Shown here in pieces: positions 25,985 to 34,338 of a DNA stretch of 64,000 nt. Position 1 is the first letter of the stretch. Every line of letters starts with the position of its first letter. The position numbers and the translations under genes were made by a program. The notes beneath the pieces are model-generated. The model was given only the letters and a program-made list of their open reading frames with translations, had not been told where the DNA came from and searched no databases. The DNA is from Flavobacteriales bacterium UBA6051 (GTDB lineage Bacteria > Bacteroidota > Bacteroidia > Flavobacteriales_D > Crocinitomicaceae). The DNA is taken from the NCBI GenBank assembly GCA_002427735.1, contig DIYP01000016.1:434001-498000 (forward strand), written 5' to 3'.

Positions 25985-27013
25985 ATGAACCAGAAAAAAT
26001 CTCTGCTACTAGGGCTTTGTATGCTCTTTTCCCTGATGAGTTATGCCCAGGTTGATACTACCCGATGGAAAACGAATGGAAATGACGTAGATACTAGTGC
26101 CTTTATCGGAACGAAAAATGCCCGTCCATTAAAGTTTCGCGTGAACAATGCTGAACGGATCCGTGTGACAGCGAACGGGAAAGTGGGAATTGGAACAAAA
26201 AATCCGCAGTCACGTCTGGACGTAAACGGAAACACGATTCTTCGGGCCAATGTCCGACTGACCGGCACTAACCTGATCTCTAGCGACTCGATTCAAGATA
26301 ATCATCACTTACTCTTCGCCAAGCCGAATGGACTCATCGAAAAAGTGAAATACGATGACTTTCAAACTAAAATGGTTGAAGTCGCCTATGCGCCACCATT
26401 ACCTCCTGTTGGACTAACGATCTGTGACATGCCGACGTATCTGGACAATCCTTACTGGCACAATGATTTTGAGAGAATTTACACGCCTTGCCCAGAAGTC
26501 AATGTGGGTATCGGAACCACCACTCCATTGGCAAAACTGGACGTTCGCGGACGTGGTTATCTACAGGAAGGACTCATGCTTGCCGATCTATTTACCCCCA
26601 ATGATGAAGCCTATGTGGAAGGGTATACCAACTTCGGAAATGTCCGACCATGGATGCGCATGACAGTAGATGATGCAGGCGCAGACAAAACGGTTTTCCT
26701 CGTTCAAAACGATGGCGGTATTTATTGCACTTCTGCCCGCGTGCGCCTGCGCGAAGACATTCCTGTTCCTGACTTTGTATTTCAACCAAGTTATGAACTC
26801 ATGCCGCTGGAAGAGGTTAAAACGTACGTTTCCGATCACTCACATTTACCGGGAATTCCATCAGAAGCTGAACTGCGCAAGGACGGTTTAAGCCTTGAGG
26901 AAATGCAATTGAAACTGCTCCAAAAAGTGGAAGAACTAACCCTTTACATAATTGATCTGCAGGAGAAAAATGCAGCACTGGAACAGGAAATAGAACAATT
27001 GAAAAAACGATAG
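25985..27013 (+). CDS. Exported GIGT-repeat protein with C-terminal coiled coil, 342 aa
   Basis: Signal peptide (residues 1-22, ending SYAQ). Two VGIGTxxPxxxLDVxG segments (about residues 68-82 and 174-187) are the beta-solenoid repeats of surface and tail-fibre-like trimeric proteins. The C-terminus has HLPGIPSEAELRKDG followed by a leucine-zipper-like coiled coil, LSLEEMQLKLLQKVEELTLYIIDLQ. This is the standard tail of many Bacteroidota exported proteins in place of an intramolecular-chaperone peptidase domain. Likely a trimeric surface stalk. It opens a compact operon of exported proteins; the next start is 2 bp downstream of its stop. Confidence 0.83.
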   Translation: MNQKKSLLLGLCMLFSLMSYAQVDTTRWKTNGNDVDTSAFIGTKNARPLKFRVNNAERIRVTANGKVGIGTKNPQSRLDVNGNTILRANVRLTGTNLISSDSIQDNHHLLFAKPNGLIEKVKYDDFQTKMVEVAYAPPLPPVGLTICDMPTYLDNPYWHNDFERIYTPCPEVNVGIGTTTPLAKLDVRGRGYLQEGLMLADLFTPNDEAYVEGYTNFGNVRPWMRMTVDDAGADKTVFLVQNDGGIYCTSARVRLREDIPVPDFVFQPSYELMPLEEVKTYVSDHSHLPGIPSEAELRKDGLSLEEMQLKLLQKVEELTLYIIDLQEKNAALEQEIEQLKKR

Positions 27014-27015
27014 TC

Positions 27016-27225
27016 ATGCAACGAGTACTCTTATTAACCATTGTGGCAACAGCAGTCCTGGCATCGTGCCGAAAGAATTATCAATGTGCCTGCAGCGGCG
27101 TTGACGGTGATGAATTCAACTATCAATTGTATGGCAAGCTCACCAAAAAAAAGGCTGAAACAGAATGTAATACGTTGGAAGCGCTCTATTCATTTGAATA
27201 CGATTGCGTACCGAAAGAACAATGA
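27016..27225 (+). CDS. Small lipoprotein, 69 aa
   Basis: A lipoprotein signal with lipobox VLASC (Cys18) and a 51-residue mature part with four further cysteines (YQCACSG, ETECNTL, YDCVPKEQ), probably disulfide-bonded. It sits 2 bp after the upstream gene and 1 bp before the next start, so it is clearly part of the operon. No named family is recognised. Confidence 0.78.
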   Translation: MQRVLLLTIVATAVLASCRKNYQCACSGVDGDEFNYQLYGKLTKKKAETECNTLEALYSFEYDCVPKEQ

Positions 27226-27226
27226 T

Positions 27227-30034
27227 ATGAGAGTATTTCTCACCATATTGCTTTTAGGACTCATCCCGTCAGTGTTTGCGCAAACAGACACCTTACGCGC
27301 CAACCGTTTTCAAATCGCCGACACGATGTACGGTCAGTTAACACAGCATGTAAATACAGGATTTCTCAGCAATCGTGCGCATGCAGAAACAGGCATCACG
27401 GCCATTCATCAGGGATGTGATACGGTAACGAGCTCGGCCGATTTGTTCTACGGACTGATTTATGAATTGAAGCTAATGGCACTGGATACAAGTGTAATTC
27501 CTACACAAACCGCAGTATATAGCAACGCGAACGGTTTTGTAGCGGAATATGAGTTCGAAGAAGACCGCTATGTTTACCCGCTGGGAATTGCCGATTACCG
27601 TTACAATGCACTCGACGTGGATTACGGCATCGCCAATGGTTTACTGGCCAAAAGTCTGCATACCTATTCCGATATTTCCAGCAGCAATGCAGCCTACTCA
27701 GAGGATACGGTTCGACTCATCGCACCATTGTTTGACTACTTCAACTCGCTCGACTTATCCGTCGTATTCCGGCAGGAAGATTTTCGCAGCAACTACCGCG
27801 ATGTTTCCGAAATTGCCAGCCTGGAGATCAAGCAAAATGGTGGGTATACAACTGTCAACTTTGGTCAGGAATACCAGTTGACATTGCAAGACAGCATCAT
27901 GCAGTACTTTTCTGTCCGACTCACCTACACCGACGGAAGCATTATCGAAAATGATATTATTGTCAATACGCCAGAAGCACCTGACGAAATTGCCCGTCCC
28001 AAAAGTTCGCTTTCCTGCAGTAAGGGAGAAATTGTGCACGCTGACAATCTTAAACTTCAGTTCTGTCTGGTGCGCGCTTGTGCGGTAGACCGGCCCGTTG
28101 AACGTCCGTTTTTACTGGTCACCGGCTATCGTCCACCGATTTTTGGACAATCGTTTGAAAAAACATGGCAGTTCTACAATGATGAGCACGAAGGCATGCT
28201 GCAGAATTTTGTCAACCAGGGCTACGACGTTTTCATTGTGCGATTCAATATGCATAACCATCCGCAATCGATGGGGCTGAATCAGGCAGCGGATCTCTTC
28301 GTTGATTTTATGAATCAACTGAATGCTGCCAAACAAAACGACTTTGAAAATGTGATTTCCGCTTCTTCCATGTCATCAGACATTGTTCGTCTGGCCTTGC
28401 TCAAAATGGAGCGCTACCACGATATTGATCCCAATTATCCGCACCATCATACACGCTTGTTTGCCCATTACGATGCCAACTTGTACGGTGCGAACTTACC
28501 CTATACAGCGCTTTTGCAGATTTACAGTGGTTTCTTAAGTCAATCGCTGTTTACCATGGAAACAGAAGTGGCCTTTCTCAAGACCTTTCTGTTTGCAACC
28601 ATGGAGCAGAAAGCCACCAAAGAACTCCTGATTTACCATCCGGGAGAATCCATTGATGTGAACGAATTCGCTGCACCCATAATGGTCAAAACAGTCATTC
28701 CCACACACCACACCTTGCGGCAAAATTTTTACAATTTGCTGGACGACTTTGATAACGGACTGCACTTTACACCGCTGCCAAGATCACCACGACACATCTC
28801 TATTTCTTTGGGAAAAATCCGTGATCAAAACCACGTAACCCCTAACGATAGCCGCTTTAAAAGTGACGGAATTCTATGGGTCAGCAGCCTGGACCATATT
28901 CTGCGGGTTTCAAAATTCAATACATCTCCTGAGTTGTTGTTCAAACGGTATGAACTGTCTTCATTTTTAATGCCCGCCAACCATAATGTATATGTAAAGA
29001 ATATGCTACCTATTGACAATGCTTCAGGATCTTATCTCGCTGGGATGGGAAATATTTTAACCGTTGCAATGTTCACCTACCGACACGAACTTTTTGGAAC
29101 ATTGCCTGACCCGCATGCTTTATTGAACGCCAACAACGCTGCGAATCCGCTGTTCAGTCATAAGTCGGTGGCTACGGCGTTGGCACTGAACCCTGCGTTG
29201 TGGTTGGGGAATAATACCGCGACCGCAGATATGCAAGCATTAGATTTAATGTTTTATGATCTAAGCTTAGGTCTGGGACAATCTAACCATTACGGTTACC
29301 CTAATCTGGGTCGCCCCAACGATCATTTCAACATCACGCCATTTGAAGCTATCTACGCTGATAATGAAGTCGATCCGCACATAAGGTTGGAAGGTTCACT
29401 GCATACCACAAAACTTGTCGAATTCTTCTACTCCGAAGTTGAACCCAGCTGGCTCTGGTTACAGAACCAAAATGTGGGCGGACAAGCCAATCCACTTTCT
29501 ACCTATCGCATGAAACGGCAGGCATTGGAGGGATTGGTCACAGGCTATCTGGTGACTCCTCAAACTGATCCGGGGAATTATGTCATTGAGTCCAATGCCG
29601 TTGCTACGCTACAAGCCGGAAAATTAGTAGACCTGTTTCCGGGTACCGACTTTCAGGAAGGGGCCAATGTTACCGTAATCATCAATTACGAAGATTGCTA
29701 TAATGGAAAAAGCATGGAAGCCAATAATGGACCGGACGAAGTGATCGCTAATGATGCGATTGAGCATTTGGGACATGAAAGCAAAGATGAAGAAGAGCAA
29801 GTAACCATTCGACTTGTTCCAAACCCAACCGATGGGCAGTTCAGTGTCGTTTCCATAGGTACATCTCCTATTGAAATCGTTACCGTTTACGATAATAGTG
29901 GTAAATTGGTATTTACGGAGAAAGACCTGCACGTGGCTCGCTATCAACTTCCACGTCCTTTGCAAAAGGGAACGTATATTGTAAACGCTACGGTGGCGGG
30001 TCAGCTGCAACGTAAAAAATTGATTGTACTATGA
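27227..30034 (+). CDS. T9SS-secreted protein with a degenerate alpha/beta-hydrolase region, 935 aa
   Basis: The signal peptide MRVFLTILLLGLIPSVFAQ fixes the start at 27227; the frame is open from 27041 but that stretch overlaps the lipoprotein gene. Residues of about 290-440 align in pattern with T9SS-linked lipase-like proteins. There is a strand FLLVTGYRP, then QGYDVFIVRF, then SASSMSSDIVRLAL where a G-x-S-M-G-G elbow is expected, and TRLFAHYDANLYGAN where FDSPHxGAN is usual. The nucleophile-position serine remains, but both flanking glycines and the SPH motif are gone, so it may be inactive or specialised. The C-terminus is a sorting domain (RLVPNPTDGQFSVVS ... KGTYIVNATV). It overlaps the next gene. 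Confidence 0.85.
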   Translation: MRVFLTILLLGLIPSVFAQTDTLRANRFQIADTMYGQLTQHVNTGFLSNRAHAETGITAIHQGCDTVTSSADLFYGLIYELKLMALDTSVIPTQTAVYSNANGFVAEYEFEEDRYVYPLGIADYRYNALDVDYGIANGLLAKSLHTYSDISSSNAAYSEDTVRLIAPLFDYFNSLDLSVVFRQEDFRSNYRDVSEIASLEIKQNGGYTTVNFGQEYQLTLQDSIMQYFSVRLTYTDGSIIENDIIVNTPEAPDEIARPKSSLSCSKGEIVHADNLKLQFCLVRACAVDRPVERPFLLVTGYRPPIFGQSFEKTWQFYNDEHEGMLQNFVNQGYDVFIVRFNMHNHPQSMGLNQAADLFVDFMNQLNAAKQNDFENVISASSMSSDIVRLALLKMERYHDIDPNYPHHHTRLFAHYDANLYGANLPYTALLQIYSGFLSQSLFTMETEVAFLKTFLFATMEQKATKELLIYHPGESIDVNEFAAPIMVKTVIPTHHTLRQNFYNLLDDFDNGLHFTPLPRSPRHISISLGKIRDQNHVTPNDSRFKSDGILWVSSLDHILRVSKFNTSPELLFKRYELSSFLMPANHNVYVKNMLPIDNASGSYLAGMGNILTVAMFTYRHELFGTLPDPHALLNANNAANPLFSHKSVATALALNPALWLGNNTATADMQALDLMFYDLSLGLGQSNHYGYPNLGRPNDHFNITPFEAIYADNEVDPHIRLEGSLHTTKLVEFFYSEVEPSWLWLQNQNVGGQANPLSTYRMKRQALEGLVTGYLVTPQTDPGNYVIESNAVATLQAGKLVDLFPGTDFQEGANVTVIINYEDCYNGKSMEANNGPDEVIANDAIEHLGHESKDEEEQVTIRLVPNPTDGQFSVVSIGTSPIEIVTVYDNSGKLVFTEKDLHVARYQLPRPLQKGTYIVNATVAGQLQRKKLIVL

Positions 30035-30693
30035 TGCGCCTTGTTGTTTTATTGATTGCTGCTTTGCTGCTTTTGGGTGGTTGCACAAAAGACGGTAAGA
30101 ACATTACCGTGCGTGGTCGGGTGTACAATCCTGTCACAGGAGAAGGTATTTCCGATTGTGAAATTCGCCTATTAAAGACTACCTCTGGATCACCCGGAAC
30201 TTCAGGAGGATACAAAACTGTTGCCACAATTGTTCCTGATGCCGAAGGCTATTATGAACTAAATCATACAAGCATCTTTGGAAGGTATGTTGGCTGTTTT
30301 TTAGATGAAAATGAATACGAACATGCAGGTTGGATTAAAGATGGAGTTTTGATTGGTGCAACGAAAGAGAAAGTCAAACTTGGTTCTATTACAGACCTTG
30401 ATTATACTGCGATTAAACTTGGTCAGTTATTGGTGAATTTCGATAATATCAACTGTGAAGGAGCATCTGACGAAATGCAATTTAGATTTAAAACGCATCT
30501 TGAGACAGAATATAGTTTTTGGTCTCCTGTTCTTTCTGGGTGCTATTCGTTTACGGCATCGTCTCCTGGTAAAGTTCCAATGGGATATCGCTATTATGAA
30601 ACAAAAGTAGTTAGGTCCAGCGGGACTTACTATGTTTATGATACCGTTTACATTCCTGAGACGGGAGTTGCGCAGATTGATATACACTACTGA
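30034..30693 (+). CDS. Tandem lipoprotein paralog 1, 219 aa
   Basis: A lipoprotein: hydrophobic signal and lipobox LGGC. The mature protein begins CTKDGKNITVRGRVYNPVTG, which is shared by all four tandem copies. The N-terminal 75 residues (to GYYELNHTSIFGRY) look like a carboxypeptidase-regulatory-like (transthyretin-type) beta-sandwich. The C-terminal half (GQLLVNFDNINCEGASDEMQ ... VPMGYRYYETKV ... YYVYDTVYIPETGVAQ) is a second beta domain. ATG codons occur at 30031 and 30034. The second gives the same 1-nt TGATG stop-start overlap seen between later copies and is preferred. Confidence 0.82.
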   Translation: MRLVVLLIAALLLLGGCTKDGKNITVRGRVYNPVTGEGISDCEIRLLKTTSGSPGTSGGYKTVATIVPDAEGYYELNHTSIFGRYVGCFLDENEYEHAGWIKDGVLIGATKEKVKLGSITDLDYTAIKLGQLLVNFDNINCEGASDEMQFRFKTHLETEYSFWSPVLSGCYSFTASSPGKVPMGYRYYETKVVRSSGTYYVYDTVYIPETGVAQIDIHY

Positions 30694-31352
30694 TGAAATT
30701 CTTGATTCTACTATTCGTAGTAGTCGGTTTTTTGGCTTGCACAAAAGATGGTAAGAACATTACCGTGCGTGGGCGGGTGTACAATCCTGTCACGGGAGAA
30801 GGTATTTCTGATTGCGAAATTCGTCTCTTAAAAACTACGTCTGGTTCGCCCGGAACTTCCGGCAGTTATGAAGCCGTTGCTACTGTGACACCGGATGCTG
30901 ACGGTTATTATGAATTGAACCATACAAGTATTTTTGGTAGATATGTAGGTTGTTACGTTGATAGTTACGTATATCGTGAATTGGGTTGGGTAAAAGACGG
31001 TGTGCAAACGAATAATCAGTCTTTCGAAAAAGTTAACTTGGGTAAAATAACTGATCTGGATTGCCAAGTAGTGCCGATTGGAAAGTTCACTGCGCACATC
31101 TTAAATTCTAATTGTGAGGGTGCAAGCGATGAAATGCAATTTAGAAGCAAAATGCATTGGGAATCGGGCTATGGAGATTGGTCTTCAATAAGAGCGGGTT
31201 GTTATGATTTCACATCAACTGCTCCAACTGAAGTGCCAATGGGCTATCGCTACTACGAGACCCGCGTTATAAGGCCCAGTGGAACATATTATGTGTATGA
31301 TACTGTCTATGTTCCTCAAACAGGTGTAGCACATATTGACATATTCTACTAA
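30693..31352 (+). CDS. Tandem lipoprotein paralog 2, 219 aa
   Basis: Same architecture as copy 1: lipobox FLAC (Cys16), an almost identical N-terminal beta-sandwich including GEGISDCEIRLLKTTSGSPG, and a C-terminal beta domain. The C-terminal domain is clearly diverged in its middle (KFTAHILNSNCEGASDEMQ, WSSIRAGCYDFTSTAPTEV) but returns to the shared ending (GTYYVYDTVYVPQTGVAHID). Start and previous stop share one base (TGATG). Likely exposed on the outer membrane; function unknown. Confidence 0.82.
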   Translation: MKFLILLFVVVGFLACTKDGKNITVRGRVYNPVTGEGISDCEIRLLKTTSGSPGTSGSYEAVATVTPDADGYYELNHTSIFGRYVGCYVDSYVYRELGWVKDGVQTNNQSFEKVNLGKITDLDCQVVPIGKFTAHILNSNCEGASDEMQFRSKMHWESGYGDWSSIRAGCYDFTSTAPTEVPMGYRYYETRVIRPSGTYYVYDTVYVPQTGVAHIDIFY

Positions 31353-32023
31353 TGAAGTGCTTTCTTCTTTTTGTGTGCGTAAGTATGCTGGGGCTTTTCG
31401 CTTGCACAAAAGACGGTAAGAACATTACCGTGCGCGGACGTGTGTATAATCCTGTAACAGGAGAAGGTATTTCTGATTGTGAAATTCGTTTGCTTAAAAC
31501 TACACCTGGTTCGCCAGGAACATCTGGTGGTTATGAAGCCGTGGCAAAAGTGACTCCCGACGCCAATGGTTATTATGAACTGAATCATACCAGTGTTTTT
31601 GGTCGGTATGTCGGTTGTTACGTTGATAACAATAAATATGATCAACTTGGATGGGTAGAAGATGGTATTCAAACTGAAAATACTTCGTTTACCTCTGTAA
31701 AACTTGGCAAGATAACAGATCTTGATTTTCAAGCTGTGGAGTTCGCAGAACTTATTGTTCATGTAAGAAATGACAATTGTCAAGGGCCAAATGATAAGCT
31801 TGAGTTGTTTTTGGATGGGTCGCAAGTCGGATGGGATGATGTTCAAATTGGGCTATTGACCACACTTTATGGATGTATAGATATAGTGGATGATCCTGTT
31901 GAATTTCCTATGGGATATAGGTATTATCATTGGACTGCTACAAGAGGGAACAATATAGAGACCTTTTACGACACAGTCTATTTACAACCGAATCAGCCCG
32001 TTACTCTGGACGTTTATTATTGA
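31352..32023 (+). CDS. Tandem lipoprotein paralog 3, 223 aa (divergent C-terminal domain)
   Basis: Lipobox LFAC (Cys18) and the same N-terminal domain (ITVRGRVYNPVTGEGISD; YYELNHTSVFGRYVGCYVD). The C-terminal domain is the most divergent of the four: VHVRNDNCQGPNDKLELFLDG and a different ending (FYDTVYLQPNQPVTLDVYY), keeping only FPMGYRYYHW and the DTVY element. This suggests a distinct ligand. The start overlaps the upstream stop (TAATG), and the stop overlaps the next start (TGATG). Confidence 0.8.
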   Translation: MKCFLLFVCVSMLGLFACTKDGKNITVRGRVYNPVTGEGISDCEIRLLKTTPGSPGTSGGYEAVAKVTPDANGYYELNHTSVFGRYVGCYVDNNKYDQLGWVEDGIQTENTSFTSVKLGKITDLDFQAVEFAELIVHVRNDNCQGPNDKLELFLDGSQVGWDDVQIGLLTTLYGCIDIVDDPVEFPMGYRYYHWTATRGNNIETFYDTVYLQPNQPVTLDVYY

Positions 32024-32682
32024 TGAGGCTCATTATAAGAATATCAATCTTTCTTTTCCTTTTCTCCTGCACGAAGGATGGAAAAAACATTACTGTACGC
32101 GGTCGTATCTACAATCCTGTAACAGGAGAAGGTATTTCCGATTGTGAAATTCGCTTATTAAAGACTACGTCTGGTTCGCCTGGCAACTCCGGTAGTTATG
32201 AAGCGGTAGCGACCGTAACACCAGATGCCGACGGTTATTACGAATTGAACCATACAAGCATTTTCGGCAGATACATGGGCTGTTACTTTGATACGGATAA
32301 ATATGACGAAATAGGTTGGGTAAAAGATGGTTCTCAAACGTTCAATGTTTCGTTTGAAAAAGTAAAGCTTGGCAGAATTACGGATTTAGATTGTCAGGCA
32401 ATTCCATTTGGCCAGTTATTGGTGAATTTCGACAATATCAATTGTGAAGGAGCATCAGATGAAATGCAATTCAGAATTAAAACGCACTTTGAAACAGAAT
32501 ACAGTTCCTGGTCGCCCGTTCTTTCAGGATGCTACTCTTTTACCGCCTCCTCTCCCGGCAAGGTTCCAATGGGCTATCGCTACTACCAAATGAAAGTAAC
32601 CAGACCAAGCGGCACCTACTACGTTTACGACACCGTTTATATTCCAGAAACTGGTGTTGCGCAGTTAGACCTGTTCTACTAA
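32023..32682 (+). CDS. Tandem lipoprotein paralog 4, 219 aa
   Basis: Signal MRLIIRISIFLFLF and lipobox LFSC (Cys16). The ATG at 32023 overlaps the previous stop by one base; the longer frame from 31930 would run into copy 3. The N-terminal domain matches the others. The middle (YDEIGWVKDGSQT, EKVKLGRITDLDCQ) is closest to copy 2, while the C-terminal domain (GQLLVNFDNINCEGASDEMQ, YSFTASSPGKVPMGYRYY) is nearly identical to copy 1. This chimeric pattern indicates recombination among copies. It ends 1 bp before a convergent gene. Confidence 0.82.
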   Translation: MRLIIRISIFLFLFSCTKDGKNITVRGRIYNPVTGEGISDCEIRLLKTTSGSPGNSGSYEAVATVTPDADGYYELNHTSIFGRYMGCYFDTDKYDEIGWVKDGSQTFNVSFEKVKLGRITDLDCQAIPFGQLLVNFDNINCEGASDEMQFRIKTHFETEYSSWSPVLSGCYSFTASSPGKVPMGYRYYQMKVTRPSGTYYVYDTVYIPETGVAQLDLFY

Positions 32683-32683
32683 A

Positions 32684-34072
32684 CTACTTTTTGATATTGC
32701 CTTTGGCGGCCGTTTCAATGTACTTTTCGATGGTACCTATGATTTGGCGCTGGTCGCTTGCACTAAAATGACGAATGCGCGTACCGTGATTTCCTCCTTC
32801 CAATACAAACTTGGCTAAACCGCGTCTGTATGCATCGTCGGGAAGATCAACTGCTGTGGCACTCCATGTATCTAATTCACCATAAATAAACAACATCTTG
32901 GTAGCGTTACGAATCATGAACTGCTTGACCTTGTCCATGCGTATTTTGTCATACTTCTTAGCCATGTTCCCTGGAACAGTAAACTCAAAATTGTACGTGG
33001 ATTGAGAAAGGTACTCCTTGAAGGGTTCCGTTTTGTAATCGTACATCCCCATTTCCGACATTGCCGCGTAAAAGAACGGGCGCTGTGCCTGTATCCCTTT
33101 GCTCTCAAAGAAGGATACGCCGGAAACGCTGAGCACATGCAACAACATTTCTTCCGGTGTAGCAGAAGCATCTGGAATTTGATCAAAACCGTAAGCTCCC
33201 CATTGCCAGAATGCGAAAGAATATTCCAACACATAATACTCCAGCGCTACTTCAGTAGAAAAGTCCCATGTATATTCTTTTTCCTTGGCTACTTTTTCCA
33301 GCTCTTTTACCAAATCGTCTTTTTGTTGAAGGCAACGCAATTGGAAATCCTGAATTTGCTGACGTTGTTCCGGCGTTCCAACAGTTTCCAAAAACTTTTG
33401 GATGCGCGGATCTTCGCGTTCAAAGTTCAATGGTGTTACATAACATACACTAGCATCCACATCATTTGGATAGAGCGAACGATGAATCATTGTTGTCTGC
33501 CCTCCCTTGCTGATTCCCGTGGAAATGTATTTGTTCTTCGGATACAAGGTCTGTTTGATGCTTTCGATAATCACGTGCTGATCATAAGCCGCGTTCGACA
33601 CCGTAAGTGTCTCCCATGGGATACTTCCACGCGGACGTGAATTTTCAAAGTAGCGGTGTTCAATGGTGATCTGGTTCCCTTGGAACAACTTGGCCAACTC
33701 CCCCGCTCTTTCTGTCCAGATTTTATAGCCTTGCAATTCTACAATCACCGGGGCATCAAACGAACTGTGCGCTACAAGCACACGCTGCTTAAATCGACCG
33801 GCTGCACCATTATTTGGGTCAACCATCTGATCAAACCACACTTCGTAGTGTTCTGTAAAATGGTCTGTCTTCGACAATTTATTCACTTCTACCACACCAT
33901 TCATGCTGGAAAGGAGATCGTATACACCCTTCTCCTTGGAGGACGTCTCCTTTTTCGTTTGTTCAACAACTACTGGTTTTTCGGCAGTTGTCGTCACTTC
34001 TTTGGTTGACGAACAACTAACAACAATCAGGGCTAAGGCAAATGCCCATATCAAGTGGGTAAATCTTCTCAT
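32684..34072 (-). CDS. Lipoprotein serine peptidase, S37 (PS-10)-like, 462 aa
   Basis: Lipobox VVSC (Cys20) follows a basic, hydrophobic signal. The body resembles the PS-10 / S37 tripeptidyl-aminopeptidase family of alpha/beta-hydrolase peptidases: ITIEHRYFENSRP (as in S28 and S37), the nucleophile elbow STGISKGGQT, FIYGELDTWSATAV (acid region), and GGNHGTRI carrying the likely catalytic His near the C-terminus. It probably cleaves tripeptides from N-termini in the periplasm or at the surface. It is convergent with the lipoprotein operon and divergent from the iron-type operon at 34339. The S37 assignment is by motif pattern only. Confidence 0.8.
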   Translation of the reverse strand: MRRFTHLIWAFALALIVVSCSSTKEVTTTAEKPVVVEQTKKETSSKEKGVYDLLSSMNGVVEVNKLSKTDHFTEHYEVWFDQMVDPNNGAAGRFKQRVLVAHSSFDAPVIVELQGYKIWTERAGELAKLFQGNQITIEHRYFENSRPRGSIPWETLTVSNAAYDQHVIIESIKQTLYPKNKYISTGISKGGQTTMIHRSLYPNDVDASVCYVTPLNFEREDPRIQKFLETVGTPEQRQQIQDFQLRCLQQKDDLVKELEKVAKEKEYTWDFSTEVALEYYVLEYSFAFWQWGAYGFDQIPDASATPEEMLLHVLSVSGVSFFESKGIQAQRPFFYAAMSEMGMYDYKTEPFKEYLSQSTYNFEFTVPGNMAKKYDKIRMDKVKQFMIRNATKMLFIYGELDTWSATAVDLPDDAYRRGLAKFVLEGGNHGTRIRHFSASDQRQIIGTIEKYIETAAKGNIKK

Positions 34073-34248
34073 CTTATTCTATTAAACAGATTGCTAGAAC
34101 GGCAATACAGCGCTCGAAATTACGCAACTTCTTTGTTTTCTCCGTTGAATTTGATCATTCATGGGGCAAAAAACACCCAACATAAACTTAACCAAAAAAT
34201 AACGACGCTTCAAAAAGCCCATCAATAAAGGGATTCCGAGAAATCTGT

Positions 34249-34263
34249 TATTTAGACTAAATA
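34249..34263. promoter_or_regulatory. Perfect 15-nt palindrome upstream of the imelysin operon
   Basis: TATTTAG-A-CTAAATA is a perfect 7-1-7 inverted repeat lying 76 nt before the DUF4856 ATG in the 266-bp divergent gap. TTTAG..CTAAA half-sites recall operators of DtxR/MntR-type metal regulators. A weak promoter-like pair follows (TTG 34284-34286, N20, TTTCTTTG 34307-34314), so the palindrome would sit around -60 from that start. The regulator is not in the window. Nothing else is seen in 34073-34248. Confidence 0.5.
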
Positions 34264-34338
34264 TAAATACCCTTTTTGTGGTATTGCAAGAACTTCTTTG
34301 GTTTCATTTCTTTGCATCACAAAATTTAAGATTTAGAT

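Larger units (their letters stand above)
30082..32682 (+). repeat. Four-copy tandem gene repeat, period about 656-665 bp
   Basis: The TGC of each lipobox cysteine lies at 30082, 30738, 31403 and 32068, a period of 656-665 bp. The following roughly 200 nt of each copy (CACAAAAGAyGGTAAGAACA onward) are nearly the same even at third codon positions in copies 1-3, while downstream halves vary. This is coding repeat DNA, not an intergenic array. Confidence 0.85.

Noticed and set aside
25985..27013. Prophage tail-fibre gene
   Set aside because: GIGT repeats recall tail fibres, but the signal peptide, the HLPGIPS coiled-coil tail and neighbouring lipoproteins indicate a bacterial surface protein; no phage genes are nearby.
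31349..31846. 165-aa open frame antisense to lipoprotein copy 3
   Set aside because: Fully antisense to a well-supported gene; no signal or domain, and frames of this kind recur behind all four repeated copies because of shared sequence.
30034..32682. Possible CRISPR-like or satellite repeat array
   Set aside because: The repeats are 660 bp long, lie in frame and encode lipoproteins; no short direct repeats with unique spacers are present.
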